Assembly (NCBI RefSeq): GCF_014377975.1
Contig: NZ_JACMOO010000285.1
Span: 1-45,964, forward strand
Origin: Ferruginibacter sp.
Lineage (GTDB): Bacteria > Bacteroidota > Bacteroidia > Chitinophagales > Chitinophagaceae
Length of the DNA stretch: 45,964 nucleotides
Direction of reading: 5' to 3'
The position numbers were made by a program, and so were the translations under genes. This document shows positions 33,878-43,662 of this stretch, piece after piece. Positions within the stretch are counted from its first letter, which is position 1. Each line of letters starts with the position of its first letter. The notes under the pieces were generated by a model. It made no database searches. It saw nothing but the letters and a program-made list of their open reading frames with translations, and had not been told where the DNA came from.

Positions 33878-34315
33878 TTAAATTAAAAAATCAGGAATGG
33901 AAGAAGATTGCTTTATGGCAGCAGAGGTGCTGTCTGTTAGCAACTGTTGAAGCTTATTCAGTAAATTATTGAAATCAATCGGTTTATGAAAAAAAGCAGT
34001 TGCGCCTAATTTACGGCTTCGCTCAATGGTAACATTGTCATTGGCTGTGGTAAAAATTATCACCGGTATATCTTTTAAAAATTGATCTTTTTTTATAGCA
34101 CGTAAACATTCAAATCCATTCATTACAGGCATGTTGAGATCAAGAAAAATGATATCCGGGACAGGGTTGATTTTTAATTTTTCAAGGGCTTCTGCTCCAT
34201 TAAAAGCAACCTCACATTTCACTAAACTATTTACCTGTTTTAAAGCCTCTTTAAAGAGCATCTGATCATCTTCATCATCATCTACCATTAATATATACTC
34301 GATAGTTTTGGTCAT
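33878..34315 (-). CDS. Stand-alone response-regulator receiver (Rcp1-like)
   Basis: A 145-residue single receiver domain: acidic cluster VDDDEDD, phospho-acceptor Asp in IIFLDLNMPVMNG, Thr in IIFTTAND and Lys in FFHKPID. No output domain follows, as in Rcp1 and other phosphotransfer receivers that pass phosphate along a relay. It lies between two kinases, 63 bp downstream of the membrane kinase, on the same strand. Confidence 0.92.
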   Translation of the reverse strand: MTKTIEYILMVDDDEDDQMLFKEALKQVNSLVKCEVAFNGAEALEKLKINPVPDIIFLDLNMPVMNGFECLRAIKKDQFLKDIPVIIFTTANDNVTIERSRKLGATAFFHKPIDFNNLLNKLQQLLTDSTSAAIKQSSSIPDFLI

Positions 34316-34378
34316 TTGTTTAGTTTGTTAGTTGGGGGTATCGTTAAATTACGGATTTAACACTCTATTTGCTGCACA

Positions 34379-36259
34379 TTAATTTTGATAGGGTAAATAT
34401 AAACAAAAAACAGCACCCGTACCGCTTTCCCCTTTTGCCGATATAATCCCATTATGATGATGCATTATTTTTTTACAAATTGCCAATCCAATACCGGTTC
34501 CTTCGTAAGCTGTTCTGCCATGCAACCGTTGAAAAAGCTCAAAAATTTTATGTTCATATTGTTGTTCAAAACCTATTCCATTGTCCGCTATAGAAATTTT
34601 CCAGAATTTACCTTTCTGGCCGGGATGATCTGTTTTCATTTCTTCTTCAGAGAGCACGGAGGCTGTAATGATAATATGAGGCGGCACATCCTTTCTGCCA
34701 TATTTAACAGCATTATGAATAATATTGGAGAACAATTGCAAAAACTGTATTTGTACTACATTCAGTACCGGCAAATTATTGGTTTCAATAGTTACATTTT
34801 TTTCTTCCAGCATTTCGGCCAGGTTATTCTTTACTTCTTCCACAACACTGTTAAGATCGGTGCGGATAAATTTAATTTCTGAATTGTTGGCATTGGAGTA
34901 ACTTAGTAATGCCTGTATCAGATTTTGCATACGGGCCGCAGCAGCAATGATTCTTGTAAAATAATCCTTTCCCGTTTCCGACAAATTAGCATCTTCCTTT
35001 TTTGCAAGAATGAGCTTACTGAAAGATTGTATTTTTCGTAAAGGTTCCTGCAAATCGTGAGAAGCAATATAGGTAAAAGACCCAAGTTCTGCATTGTTGC
35101 GTTCCAGTTCCAGGTTTTTGGCAGCCAGCGTATCATTTAATAAAATATCTATTGAAACATCCTGTATTGAACCTACCAACAATTCATTGTTTTCACTTTG
35201 AATAAACGCACCGCTCGACCTGCAGTAAATAATGGTATTCTGTTTAGTGATAATGCGGTAAACATGTTCAACAAGCGTGTGTGTGTCTAATGTTTCTTTG
35301 CCATCTTTAATTACCTGTTCCTTGTCATCAGGATGAATAAAACTGGTAAACTTTTCAAAACTGGGAACAAATTCCTGCGGCTCATATCCAAGTAGCCGAA
35401 AAAGATTATCAGAATATTTGAGCCCACCAGTTTGCAGGTTCCAGGAATAACTGCCAATCAATGCATTTTCTTCGGCATAAGAATAAATACTATTGGTGAG
35501 TTTTAGTTCTTCATTTAAAATTTTTAATGCTTCCGTTCTTTCAGATACTTTAATTTCCAGTTCGCTTGCAAAATGTTTAGTGGCCCGCTGCAGTTCCTGC
35601 GCAGAGGCCTCATTATCTTCTGCCTTAACGCGTAAATGCATTTCGTTTCTAAGCCTGAAATAAGCAACTGTTACAATAACGATGGCTATCAGCGAAAGTA
35701 GTAAGGAATAAAGCGGAGTTATAAAAGCGGTACGGTCTTTTTGTAATGTTCTGTGTAATAATAAATCATTTTCAATCTGTGTCATCACTGCAATATGATC
35801 CCTTATTTCATCCATGGAAGCTTTACCTTTTTCCAGGTAAACAATCATGCTATCTTTTACACTACCCTCGCTCATTGATTGTTTAAAAATGAAGGCTAAA
35901 ACATCAAACTGTTTTTTAATCAGTACGGATAAAATTTCATTATTTTTTTGCTGGGTATTATTCGTACCAATAAGTATTTTTACATCTTCGATATTTTTTT
36001 TTACTTTTTCAAATGCCCCGTAATAGGGTTGTAAAAAGGCGGGCTTTTTTGTAAGCAGGTAACCCCGTTGGCCTGTTTCAGCATTCAGCAGGTTTACTAA
36101 AACCAGGTTTAGTGTATTACTTACCTGGTAACTATTATTTAATAAATTTTCTGCATCATTTTGCGAGTTAATCCGCTGATAAGAAATAAAGCTTGTTGCC
36201 AGTAAAATTAAAAGCAGGCCGGTAAAAAATACATCTGGTAATACTATCTTTTTTTTCAT
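34379..36259 (-). CDS. Membrane sensor histidine kinase with CHASE3 and PAS domains
   Basis: A 626-residue kinase. TM1 near residues 8-26, a periplasmic CHASE3 domain (about 30-180, NAETGQRGYLLTKKPAFLQPY), TM2 near 183-203, a coiled coil (about 210-255), a PAS/PAC domain (about 262-370, SYSWNLQTGGLKYSDNLFRL), HisKA with phospho-His in TYIASHDLQEPLRKIQS, and HATPase (NIIHNAVKYG, DNGIGFEQQYEHKIFELFQRLHGR, GTGIGLAICKKI). The kinase core resembles that of bacteriophytochromes, but no GAF/PHY domain is present. First gene of a cluster with a lone receiver and a hybrid kinase. Confidence 0.92.
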   Translation of the reverse strand: MKKKIVLPDVFFTGLLLILLATSFISYQRINSQNDAENLLNNSYQVSNTLNLVLVNLLNAETGQRGYLLTKKPAFLQPYYGAFEKVKKNIEDVKILIGTNNTQQKNNEILSVLIKKQFDVLAFIFKQSMSEGSVKDSMIVYLEKGKASMDEIRDHIAVMTQIENDLLLHRTLQKDRTAFITPLYSLLLSLIAIVIVTVAYFRLRNEMHLRVKAEDNEASAQELQRATKHFASELEIKVSERTEALKILNEELKLTNSIYSYAEENALIGSYSWNLQTGGLKYSDNLFRLLGYEPQEFVPSFEKFTSFIHPDDKEQVIKDGKETLDTHTLVEHVYRIITKQNTIIYCRSSGAFIQSENNELLVGSIQDVSIDILLNDTLAAKNLELERNNAELGSFTYIASHDLQEPLRKIQSFSKLILAKKEDANLSETGKDYFTRIIAAAARMQNLIQALLSYSNANNSEIKFIRTDLNSVVEEVKNNLAEMLEEKNVTIETNNLPVLNVVQIQFLQLFSNIIHNAVKYGRKDVPPHIIITASVLSEEEMKTDHPGQKGKFWKISIADNGIGFEQQYEHKIFELFQRLHGRTAYEGTGIGLAICKKIMHHHNGIISAKGESGTGAVFCLYLPYQN

Positions 36260-36537
36260 TGATATCTTTTAAAAATTGCCTGGTGGCATCCGGTTACTTT
36301 TGTTGTACCTGTTATTTAAGCACATTTTTTGCAACACCATACGGTTAAATAAAAATATAGAATTGCATTGAATAATTGCGTAGTTTTTTTTCTGCATTTA
36401 TTATTTATTAAAGAAGAAATAAAAGGTACAAGTGTTACAGTTACTTTGTTACTACGTGTCGCTGCAGCTGCAGGCTTTTATAATAAGGCGAAAATACTGT
36501 CAGCAAAAAATAGATAAATCCCGTAATTTTAAATATC

Positions 36538-37383
36538 ATGAACTCGATAAAAAACATACTGATCACAGCAGGCGGTAATCGCCAAATGGCACTGGATATT
36601 TTTTTTGAAAAAAAAATGGAGCAAAAACCAGTGGTGATTTATGCGCATGGTTTTAATGGCTTTAAGGATTGGGGGAATTTTGACCTGATTGCTGAAAAAT
36701 TTGCCGGGCGGGGATTGGTATTTATAAAATTTAATTTTTCGCACAACGGCACCACGCCCCGGCAACCGGAAGAATTTGCAGACCTGGAAGCATTTGGAAA
36801 TAATAATTATTCAATGGAACTAAATGATTTGAAAGAGGTAATAGATTGGGTAGTAGATAAAGAAAATCCTTACCGGCAAGCCATTGATAACAGTGCTATC
36901 TATCTGACAGGACATAGCATGGGCGGAGGTATTGCCATCCTGCAGGCAGCCAGAGACCGTCGCATAAAAAAATTAATTACCTGGGCAGCCATCAGTCAGT
37001 GTAAAACGCCCTGGGGTAGCTGGCCTCCTGAACAAATGGAAGAGTGGAAGCAAAGCGGGGTTCAGTATTATACCAACAGCCGCACAAAACAGCAACTGCC
37101 TTTGTATTACCAGTTGTATGAAGATTATTGTAACAACCAGCAAAAGCTTGACATAAAAAGCGCTATGCAAAGCCTGCAAATTCCTGTATTGATTTGCCAT
37201 GGTACAGCTGATACTGCCGTACCGGTTGAAAATGCAATATTGTTAAAAACCTGGCAACCGGCGGCACAAATTTTTACCGTTGAAACCGATCATGTATTTG
37301 GAAGAAAACATCCCTGGACTGATAATGTTTTGCCCTCCGCAATGGAAGCCATTGTACATGCCAGCATACAATTTTTATTGTAG
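36538..37383 (+). CDS. Alpha/beta hydrolase (dienelactone hydrolase/acyl-peptidase-like)
   Basis: A 281-residue cytoplasmic serine hydrolase. The nucleophile elbow GHSMGGG (about residues 123-129), the acid in HGTADTAVPVE and the final His in VETDHVFG form the catalytic triad; the oxyanion block HGFNGFKDWGNFD precedes it. No signal peptide. Substrate is unknown. The sequence TAATTTTA just upstream of the start is a poor -7 element. It is followed by the NagB-like gene after 154 bp. Confidence 0.82.
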   Translation: MNSIKNILITAGGNRQMALDIFFEKKMEQKPVVIYAHGFNGFKDWGNFDLIAEKFAGRGLVFIKFNFSHNGTTPRQPEEFADLEAFGNNNYSMELNDLKEVIDWVVDKENPYRQAIDNSAIYLTGHSMGGGIAILQAARDRRIKKLITWAAISQCKTPWGSWPPEQMEEWKQSGVQYYTNSRTKQQLPLYYQLYEDYCNNQQKLDIKSAMQSLQIPVLICHGTADTAVPVENAILLKTWQPAAQIFTVETDHVFGRKHPWTDNVLPSAMEAIVHASIQFLL

Positions 37384-37537
37384 GGTACAACGGTTTTAAA
37401 AATAGTATTCAATCAGCAAAGAAAGTGTAGGATTAGGGCAACAGACTCTTTCAATTTTCACTTGCTGTAAAAGCCAACCGGCAACGTATATTGATTGATG
37501 CCCAACTGTTTATTTTCAGCTTAAATAATATTAGCCA

Positions 37538-38257
37538 ATGGTTGCTACGTTTAAAAATTATCAGGATTTGTCTGCCTTTGCAGCTAATAAAATTATCCGT
37601 TTAGTAAAGCATAAAAAAAATGCCGTATTGTGTTTGGCTGCCGGCGATACGCCGGCTTTAACTTATCACCTGGTAGTGGAGACAGCTAAAAGAGAAGCAA
37701 TCAGTTTTTCGGAAATTATATTTACAGGCCTGGATGAATGGGTGGGCATTGGCCCGGATATACCCGGCAGTTGTTATCATTTTTTGCAGCAAAAAATATT
37801 TGGCCCTTTGGGAATAAAAAAAACGCAGATTCATTTTTTTAATAGCATGGCAACTGATCTGCAGCAGGAATGCAACCGCATCAATACCATCATTCAAACA
37901 GTGCGTGGTATTGACCTGGCACTGGTAGGCATTGGGCTAAACGGTCATGTTGGTTTTAACGAGCCAGGCATTGATCCTGCAGGGAATGCTCATGTAGTTA
38001 CCCTGGATGAGGTAACCAGTATTGTGGGACAAAAATATTTTAAAACAAATACTGCTTTATCCAAAGGCATCACATTGGGGATGGCGCAAATAATGCAGGC
38101 CCGTGAAGTTTTGTTACTGGCGAACGGCGCAAAAAAAGCAGCGATCATCCGCAGAACATTAAAAGAAGATATTTCAAATGCAGTGCCTGCAGGCTTTATT
38201 ACCACCCATCCAAATGGATGGATATTGCTGGATGAGGAAGCGGCGGCTGAATTGTAA
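37538..38257 (+). CDS. Glucosamine-6-phosphate deaminase-like sugar isomerase (NagB family)
   Basis: A 239-residue protein of the NagB/6-phosphogluconolactonase superfamily. AAGDTPALTYH is the phosphosugar-binding loop, GLDEWVGI carries the active-site Asp, and GIGLNGHVGFNEPG contains the Asn-Gly-His-Gly block with the catalytic His of NagB. It lacks the allosteric C-terminal part of E. coli NagB (266 residues). The expected reaction is conversion of glucosamine-6-phosphate to fructose-6-phosphate and ammonia; a related aminosugar is possible. It lies next to, but is not clearly in an operon with, the sugar module at 38.5-43.2 kb. Confidence 0.8.
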   Translation: MVATFKNYQDLSAFAANKIIRLVKHKKNAVLCLAAGDTPALTYHLVVETAKREAISFSEIIFTGLDEWVGIGPDIPGSCYHFLQQKIFGPLGIKKTQIHFFNSMATDLQQECNRINTIIQTVRGIDLALVGIGLNGHVGFNEPGIDPAGNAHVVTLDEVTSIVGQKYFKTNTALSKGITLGMAQIMQAREVLLLANGAKKAAIIRRTLKEDISNAVPAGFITTHPNGWILLDEEAAAEL

Positions 38258-38490
38258 TTTGTTTAGCAATACTATAAATTGTACAGGTAGGCTTTATTAT
38301 AAGTAATGTAGTAAAAGAGTATCTGTAAAACTCTGCCTGTTAAAATCGCTATGCTTTATTTGTATATGTTTGAGGAATTATTTTTTACATAGGGCGGTAA
38401 AGATTTCAGGGCAACCATGTTGTTTTATTTTTAGCGCTACAATAACCAGGCGTTGCTGCAACTAAAATTATATTAATTAAATTGAGCTAT

Positions 38491-39723
38491 ATGAAAAATT
38501 ACCTGTTTTTTTATCCCTGTTTATTACTGGGTGCAGCAGGCTGCAATCTGCCGGCTAAAAGCCCTGCCGCTGCAACGGCAAAGGATTCTGCTTCAAAAGG
38601 AACTTATGCTTATGATGTAGACTTTTTAAAAAAGCACACCACCAAAGTAATTGAACTAACCAGCGAAGACAGCTCCGCAAAAGTATTGTTATCGGCAGAT
38701 TACCAGGGCCGGGTTATGACCAGCACTGCTTTGGGCGATACCGGTATCAGTTTTGGCTGGCTGAATTATGCATTGATAGCTGCACCCGAAAAAAAGAAAC
38801 AATTTAACCCCGTGGGGGGAGAAGAACGTTTTTGGATGGGCCCGGAAGGCGGCCAGTATTCATTGTATTTTAAAGGCGGTGATTCTTTTAATATAGCGCA
38901 CTGGCAGGTACCTTCGTTTATTGATACTGAAATGTACGATGTAACACAAGCCAGTAAATCAATGGCTGTTTTTTCTAAAAAAGCCATTATAAAAAACTAT
39001 AGCGGAACCAGTTTTGATATTGCGATTGAAAGAACCGTAAGCCTGCTTTCAAAAGATCAACTGGCAAAAAAACTAAAAGTATCCATCCCTGCTGATATTG
39101 ATTTTGTAGGTTTTGAAACAAGTAACAAAGTAACCAATACCGGCAGCACCAACTGGACAAAAGACAACGGATTATTATCTATCTGGCTGTTGGGAATGTT
39201 TACTCCTTCCCTTGAAACAACCGTTATCATTCCATTTCATCCAATTGCCAACGCACGATCTTTTATCACGGATAATTATTTTGGCGATATACCCAAAGAA
39301 CGTTTACACGTTACCGATAGTGTACTCTATTTTACCTGCGATGGAAAACTGAGAAGTAAGATTGGTTTATCGCCCTTGATTGCCAAACCAATTGCAGCCA
39401 GCTTCGATTTTAAAAATAATGTGCTCACAGTTATTATTCCGCAGGTAAATAAGGAGGCCGCTTATGTAAACAGCAAATGGGAAATGCAGGCACAGCCTTA
39501 TAAAGGCGATGTAATCAATTCGTACAACGACGGACCGCTGGCAGACGGAACACAGATGGGGCCGTTTTATGAAGTGGAATCTTCGTCACCGGCACTTGAA
39601 TTAAAAACAGGTGCAACGGGCGAATATAAACAAACCACTTGCCATTTTCAGGGCAGTTATATCACCTTGCAACAATTGGCAAAACAACTGCTGGGCGTTG
39701 ACCTTAACACAATAAAAAAATAA
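38491..39723 (+). CDS. DUF6786 family lipoprotein
   Basis: A 410-residue lipoprotein: signal peptide [18 protein letters not shown] (lipobox GAAGC), then a Ser/Ala linker and a beta-rich domain ([38 protein letters not shown]). I match it to DUF6786 by these blocks; the fold recalls aldose-epimerase/carbohydrate-binding domains but no activity is known. ATG 38491 is better than the TTG at 38482. A weak promoter (ATTT, 19 bp, TATTTTTA near 38403-38433) precedes it. The stop is 7 bp before the FAH-family gene, so they form an operon. Confidence 0.75.
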   Translation: MKNYLFFYPCLLLGAAGCNLPAKSPAAATAKDSASKGTYAYDVDFLKKHTTKVIELTSEDSSAKVLLSADYQGRVMTSTALGDTGISFGWLNYALIAAPEKKKQFNPVGGEERFWMGPEGGQYSLYFKGGDSFNIAHWQVPSFIDTEMYDVTQASKSMAVFSKKAIIKNYSGTSFDIAIERTVSLLSKDQLAKKLKVSIPADIDFVGFETSNKVTNTGSTNWTKDNGLLSIWLLGMFTPSLETTVIIPFHPIANARSFITDNYFGDIPKERLHVTDSVLYFTCDGKLRSKIGLSPLIAKPIAASFDFKNNVLTVIIPQVNKEAAYVNSKWEMQAQPYKGDVINSYNDGPLADGTQMGPFYEVESSSPALELKTGATGEYKQTTCHFQGSYITLQQLAKQLLGVDLNTIKK

Positions 39724-39730
39724 CATCACC

Positions 39731-40594
39731 ATGCATTTATACAAAACTTTAAAAGGCAATTTACTGAAACAGCAGGAAAATTATTATTTACTAAAAGATG
39801 ATTGGGATACATTGATCAATCAGCCGGATTTGTACAAACATCTTTTACAACTGTCAACAACTGCCGAAACGATTTCCGGCGATGAAGCAATACACGGAAT
39901 TAATAATTATTTACAGCCACCGGTAGGCAGCCAGGAAGTTTGGGCAGCGGGTGTTACTTACCTGCGCAGCCGCGATGCAAGAATGGAAGAATCAGAAGAT
40001 ACAGGAGCCGCCGATTGTTACCAGCGGGTTTACGAGGCAGAGAGGCCGGAGCTGTTTTTTAAGTCGCTTTCACACCGGGTTTCAGGTCATGGCCAGCCGG
40101 TGCATATTCGCAGGGATTCAAAATGGGATGTACCCGAACCTGAGCTTGCTTTGTACATCAATTCGTTGGGCAATATACAAGCCTACACCATCGGCAACGA
40201 TATGAGTTCAAGAAGTATTGAAGGAGAAAATCCTTTGTATCTGCCGCAGGCAAAGATGTATGAAAGAAGCGCAGCACTTGGGCCTTGCCTGCTGATCATT
40301 GAGGAGCCAATTACATTGGCTACTTCCATCGGCATAACCATTTACCGCAATAATAAAAAGATGTTTGATGATGCCACTACACTTGCCAATATGAAACGCT
40401 CTTTAAGCGAACTGGCCGGGTGGCTGTATAAAGAAATGGATTTTGAAACCGGTTGCTTTTTAATGACGGGCACCTGTGTAGTACCACCCAATGATTTTAC
40501 ATTGCAGGAAAAGGATGTAGTAAATATCCGCATAGATGGCATTGGTATATTGACAAATACCGTTGCTCTTAAAAATAAATTTTCAGGAGCGTAA
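39731..40594 (+). CDS. FAH-family 2-keto-3-deoxy-aldonate dehydratase/hydrolase
   Basis: A 287-residue protein of the fumarylacetoacetate hydrolase family. The metal/substrate block is [43 protein letters not shown] and [21 protein letters not shown] resemble the subgroup that includes 2-keto-3-deoxy-D-arabinonate dehydratase, which forms 2-oxoglutarate semialdehyde. Close FAH relatives act on 2,4-diketo-3-deoxy-fuconate, so the exact substrate remains open. It sits between the DUF6786 lipoprotein (7 bp) and a FucP-type permease (98 bp). Confidence 0.8.
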   Translation: MHLYKTLKGNLLKQQENYYLLKDDWDTLINQPDLYKHLLQLSTTAETISGDEAIHGINNYLQPPVGSQEVWAAGVTYLRSRDARMEESEDTGAADCYQRVYEAERPELFFKSLSHRVSGHGQPVHIRRDSKWDVPEPELALYINSLGNIQAYTIGNDMSSRSIEGENPLYLPQAKMYERSAALGPCLLIIEEPITLATSIGITIYRNNKKMFDDATTLANMKRSLSELAGWLYKEMDFETGCFLMTGTCVVPPNDFTLQEKDVVNIRIDGIGILTNTVALKNKFSGA

Positions 40595-40692
40595 AGTATT
40601 ATTTTAATTGAAACTTTTTTTTATTGCAGGTACAGTATATTTATAGTTGAAAAAAAATTAACCCGGTTTTTAAAAAATCTTTAACGATCAAC

Positions 40693-41979
40693 ATGTCCAA
40701 TCAACCACCGAAAGCCGCAAGCTATAAGGTAGCTTTTGTATTAATTACCAGCCTTTTTTTTATATGGGCTTTTTTACACAACATCAATCCAATCCTTATT
40801 CCGCATTTAAAAAAAGCCTGCCAGTTAACAGACCTGCAATCTTCTTTTATTGATACGGCTGTATACCTGGGTTATTTTATTATTGCGTTGCCTGCAGGCT
40901 GGTTCATGCATAAATACGGGTATAAAAAAGGAATTCTTTTTGGTTTAATTTTATATGCTATTGGTGCAGCATTGTTTATTCCAGCGGCTTCTGCCCGCAG
41001 TTATAATTTCTTTTTAGTTGCGTTGTTTATCATTGCCAGCGGCGCTACATTTTTAGAAACCGTAGCCAATCCTTATATCACCAAGCTGGGTGATAAGGCG
41101 TCATCTGAACAACGCTTAAATTTTGCACAATCCTTTAATGGAGTAGGTGCTTTTATAGCACCCATCATTGGTGGACAATTTATACTTTCGGGCATTGAAC
41201 ATACGCCCCGGGAGCTTCAAAATTTTTCACCGGAGCAACTTAACAATTATCTTTCTTTTGAAGCAAACAGTATAAAAATACCCTATATGGTTATTACAGG
41301 TGTGGTATTATTAGTAGCACTTTTTTTTGTTTTTACCCGTTTACCCGAAATTGTGGAAGAAGATATTGAGGACGACGGACATGGCCACAAATCTTTTTCT
41401 TTAAAAATATTTCGCCACCGGCATGTAACCTGGGCAGTAATTGCAGAATTTTTTTATGTGGGTGCACAGGTTGGTGTGGGTAGTTTTTTTATCCGTTTTT
41501 CCAGGTTTACCATGGGGCTTCCTGAAAAAGAAGCCGCCTATTTGTGGGGCTTTATTGCAATGGTTGGCTTTATGCTGGGCCGCTTTGCCGGAACGTTTTT
41601 TATGCGGTATGTCAAGCCTTCAAAACTGCTAAGTTTGTATGCAGTAATAAATATTGTATTGCTCATTATTGCCTTAATGGCTTTCGGTAAAATAGCCGTG
41701 TATTCCTTGCTAGCCGTGCCTTTCTTTATGTCTATCATGTTTCCAACCATATTTGCTTTGGGTATTAAGGGGCTGGGAGAAGAAAGTAAAATTGCTTCTT
41801 CTTTCCTGGTAATGTCCATTGTTGGCGGAGCCATTATTCCTCCCATTATGGGACAGATTTCGGATAAAACGGGCAGCATACAGATGGCCTATATTGTTCC
41901 GTTGCTTTGTTTTGTATTTGTATTGTATTTTGGCTGGAAGGGGTATAAATTTGTTGAACCAAAAACAGTTGTTGTTTAA
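40693..41979 (+). CDS. FucP-type MFS sugar:H+ symporter
   Basis: A 428-residue inner-membrane protein with 12 predicted helices, like E. coli FucP (438). Matching blocks: LFFIWAFLHNIN, FLETVANPYITKLG, PTIFALGIKGLGEESK. The Glu of E. coli E135 is kept (E122), but the site of E. coli D46 is Pro33 (INPILIP instead of LNDILLP), as judged by alignment from memory. E. coli FucP also carries D-arabinose, which has the same configuration as L-fucose at the relevant centres. The neighbours (FAH enzyme, GH172) fit uptake of a sugar of that type. Confidence 0.85.
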   Translation: MSNQPPKAASYKVAFVLITSLFFIWAFLHNINPILIPHLKKACQLTDLQSSFIDTAVYLGYFIIALPAGWFMHKYGYKKGILFGLILYAIGAALFIPAASARSYNFFLVALFIIASGATFLETVANPYITKLGDKASSEQRLNFAQSFNGVGAFIAPIIGGQFILSGIEHTPRELQNFSPEQLNNYLSFEANSIKIPYMVITGVVLLVALFFVFTRLPEIVEEDIEDDGHGHKSFSLKIFRHRHVTWAVIAEFFYVGAQVGVGSFFIRFSRFTMGLPEKEAAYLWGFIAMVGFMLGRFAGTFFMRYVKPSKLLSLYAVINIVLLIIALMAFGKIAVYSLLAVPFFMSIMFPTIFALGIKGLGEESKIASSFLVMSIVGGAIIPPIMGQISDKTGSIQMAYIVPLLCFVFVLYFGWKGYKFVEPKTVVV

Positions 41980-42074
41980 AAATAATTGTTGAGGAGAAAA
42001 CAAACTTTTAGCACCTGATGATTAAATGATCCGGAAGGCTTCTTTAGATTTTCATATATTTTAAAACTACCATC

Positions 42075-43235
42075 ATGCAAAAGACTACCAGTTGTTTATT
42101 TTTTTGTATCGTTATCTGCGCCATTTCGCAGGCGCAAAAATTTAATGGCATCGAATCCAATATGGGCAATTTATTCCGGATGTCGGATGCCAAAACGAGG
42201 TCTATCAGTCCGGAGAATTTTACCGGTGCAAAAGGCGAAGGCGGTAAAGCCACTACAGGAACAGGTTCTGGCGCAAGTAAAGATTTAGGGCAGGGCTGGA
42301 AGGTAAGTCCGAGTGTGGTCATCAAATCTAAAACTACTTTCACTGTTGCAGAAATCAGCGGGCCAGGTTCGGTGCAGCATATCTGGATGACACCCACTGG
42401 CAACTGGCGGTATTCCATCCTGCGTTTTTACTGGGATGATGAAACCACGCCTTCCGTAGAAGTTCCGGTGGGAGATTTTTTTGGTATGGGCTGGGGCAAA
42501 TATTCTCCGTTGCAGTCGCTGGCAGTTTGCGTAAACCCAGGCAGCGCTTTTAATTGTTACTGGCCAATGCCCTTTAGAAAAAAATGTAAAATAACCATGG
42601 AAAATATGGATGATGCAGATATGGTATTGTACTACCAGGTTGATTATATTTTAACAGAGGTACCCCCGGATGCTGCTTACTTTCATGCACAGTTTAACCG
42701 TACCAACCCATTGCCTTATAAACAGGAGTACGTACTGGTAAATAATATAAAAGGAAAGGGACAGTATGTGGGTACTTATATAGCCTATGGCGCTCACAAC
42801 AATGGCTGGTGGGGCGAAGGAGAAATAAAATTCTTTATGGATGGCGATACCAATTTCCCCACCATTTGTGGCACCGGCACCGAAGATTATTTTTGTGGCT
42901 CGTATGATTTTGATACACAGAAAAAAAATGAAGCAGGTGTGGAGCATTCTAACTACACAGAATATTGCACCCCGTATGCCGGCTTGCCTCAGGTAATAAA
43001 AGGTGACGGGCATTATGAAATAGCGCAGCGTTTTGGCTTGTACCGCTGGCACATTAAAGACCCTATCCGTTTTGAAAAAGATTTAAAAGTTACCATACAG
43101 GCGCTGGGCTGGAAGCACAACGGCACTTACCTTGTATTGCAGGATGACATTGCTTCTACGGTGTTCTGGTACCAGGCAGAACCGCATACCCCTTTTCCAA
43201 AATTACCGGCAAAAGATCAACTGGAAGTTAATTAA
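42075..43235 (+). CDS. GH172 (DUF2961) glycoside hydrolase, exported
   Basis: A 386-residue enzyme with signal peptide (residues 1-20) and a DUF2961/GH172 domain. Family motifs: SVQHIWMTPTGNWRYSILRFYW near 99-120, VEVPVGDFFGMGWG near 128-141, and CGTGTEDYF at 265-273. Acidic residues E248/E250 and E270 are spaced much as the catalytic glutamates of the characterised Bifidobacterium enzyme. GH172 members act on D-arabinofuranosides of mycobacterial D-arabinan and on alpha-D-fructofuranosides. There is no sorting domain or lipobox, so it is probably periplasmic. Last gene of the sugar module. Confidence 0.85.
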   Translation: MQKTTSCLFFCIVICAISQAQKFNGIESNMGNLFRMSDAKTRSISPENFTGAKGEGGKATTGTGSGASKDLGQGWKVSPSVVIKSKTTFTVAEISGPGSVQHIWMTPTGNWRYSILRFYWDDETTPSVEVPVGDFFGMGWGKYSPLQSLAVCVNPGSAFNCYWPMPFRKKCKITMENMDDADMVLYYQVDYILTEVPPDAAYFHAQFNRTNPLPYKQEYVLVNNIKGKGQYVGTYIAYGAHNNGWWGEGEIKFFMDGDTNFPTICGTGTEDYFCGSYDFDTQKKNEAGVEHSNYTEYCTPYAGLPQVIKGDGHYEIAQRFGLYRWHIKDPIRFEKDLKVTIQALGWKHNGTYLVLQDDIASTVFWYQAEPHTPFPKLPAKDQLEVN

Positions 43236-43662
43236 AAACACGCTTTCATCTCAAGGTTTGCGAGGACACCAGCCCCGGCAAAAAGGCGAATACGTCGGAT
43301 GTTGATTTACAAGACACAACATTGGCTTCGGGAAATTGCAGGATATTATGATTAAAAAGCGGGTTCCAGCAAGGGCTAAAAAAAACGCAATATTTGTTTT
43401 TTTCTTTAGACAGTGGGTTTATAATGCTCAGTTTAGTTATCAATCTCAACGCTTTTCATAAGTTAAATATTAAAAAAGTTTGGTTTTAAAAATTAATAAA
43501 TAAATAGTATTTTAGGTTTGTCAAATCAATTATCCATGTGTAAATCTGTAACTCAGGTATGGCATTGCTTTTAAAAAAACACCATTTAGTTGTATCAAGC
43601 CTCAGCAATTAATAATGCAGAAATCATAAGCATTTGTAAAATAAACACCAAAATGTTGGATT
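43236..43662. other. Intergenic region before the second recombinase
   Basis: About 430 bp. The first 200 bp hold a minus-strand frame (43246-43449, 67 codons) that I do not believe is a gene; the rest is AT-rich and contains only a candidate promoter. No terminator follows the GH172 gene that I can recognise. Confidence 0.5.
43517..43548 (+). promoter_or_regulatory. Candidate promoter of the recombinase gene
   Basis: TTTG at 43517-43520, 20 bp, TAAATCTG at 43541-43548: one base longer than the preferred spacer and one mismatch in the -7 box. It would give a leader of about 110 nt before ATG 43663. Confidence 0.3.

Noticed and set aside
43246-43449. 67-residue minus-strand frame after the GH172 gene
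   Set aside because: No recognisable motif, Cys/Phe-rich, no promoter or partner; could be vestigial but cannot be supported.
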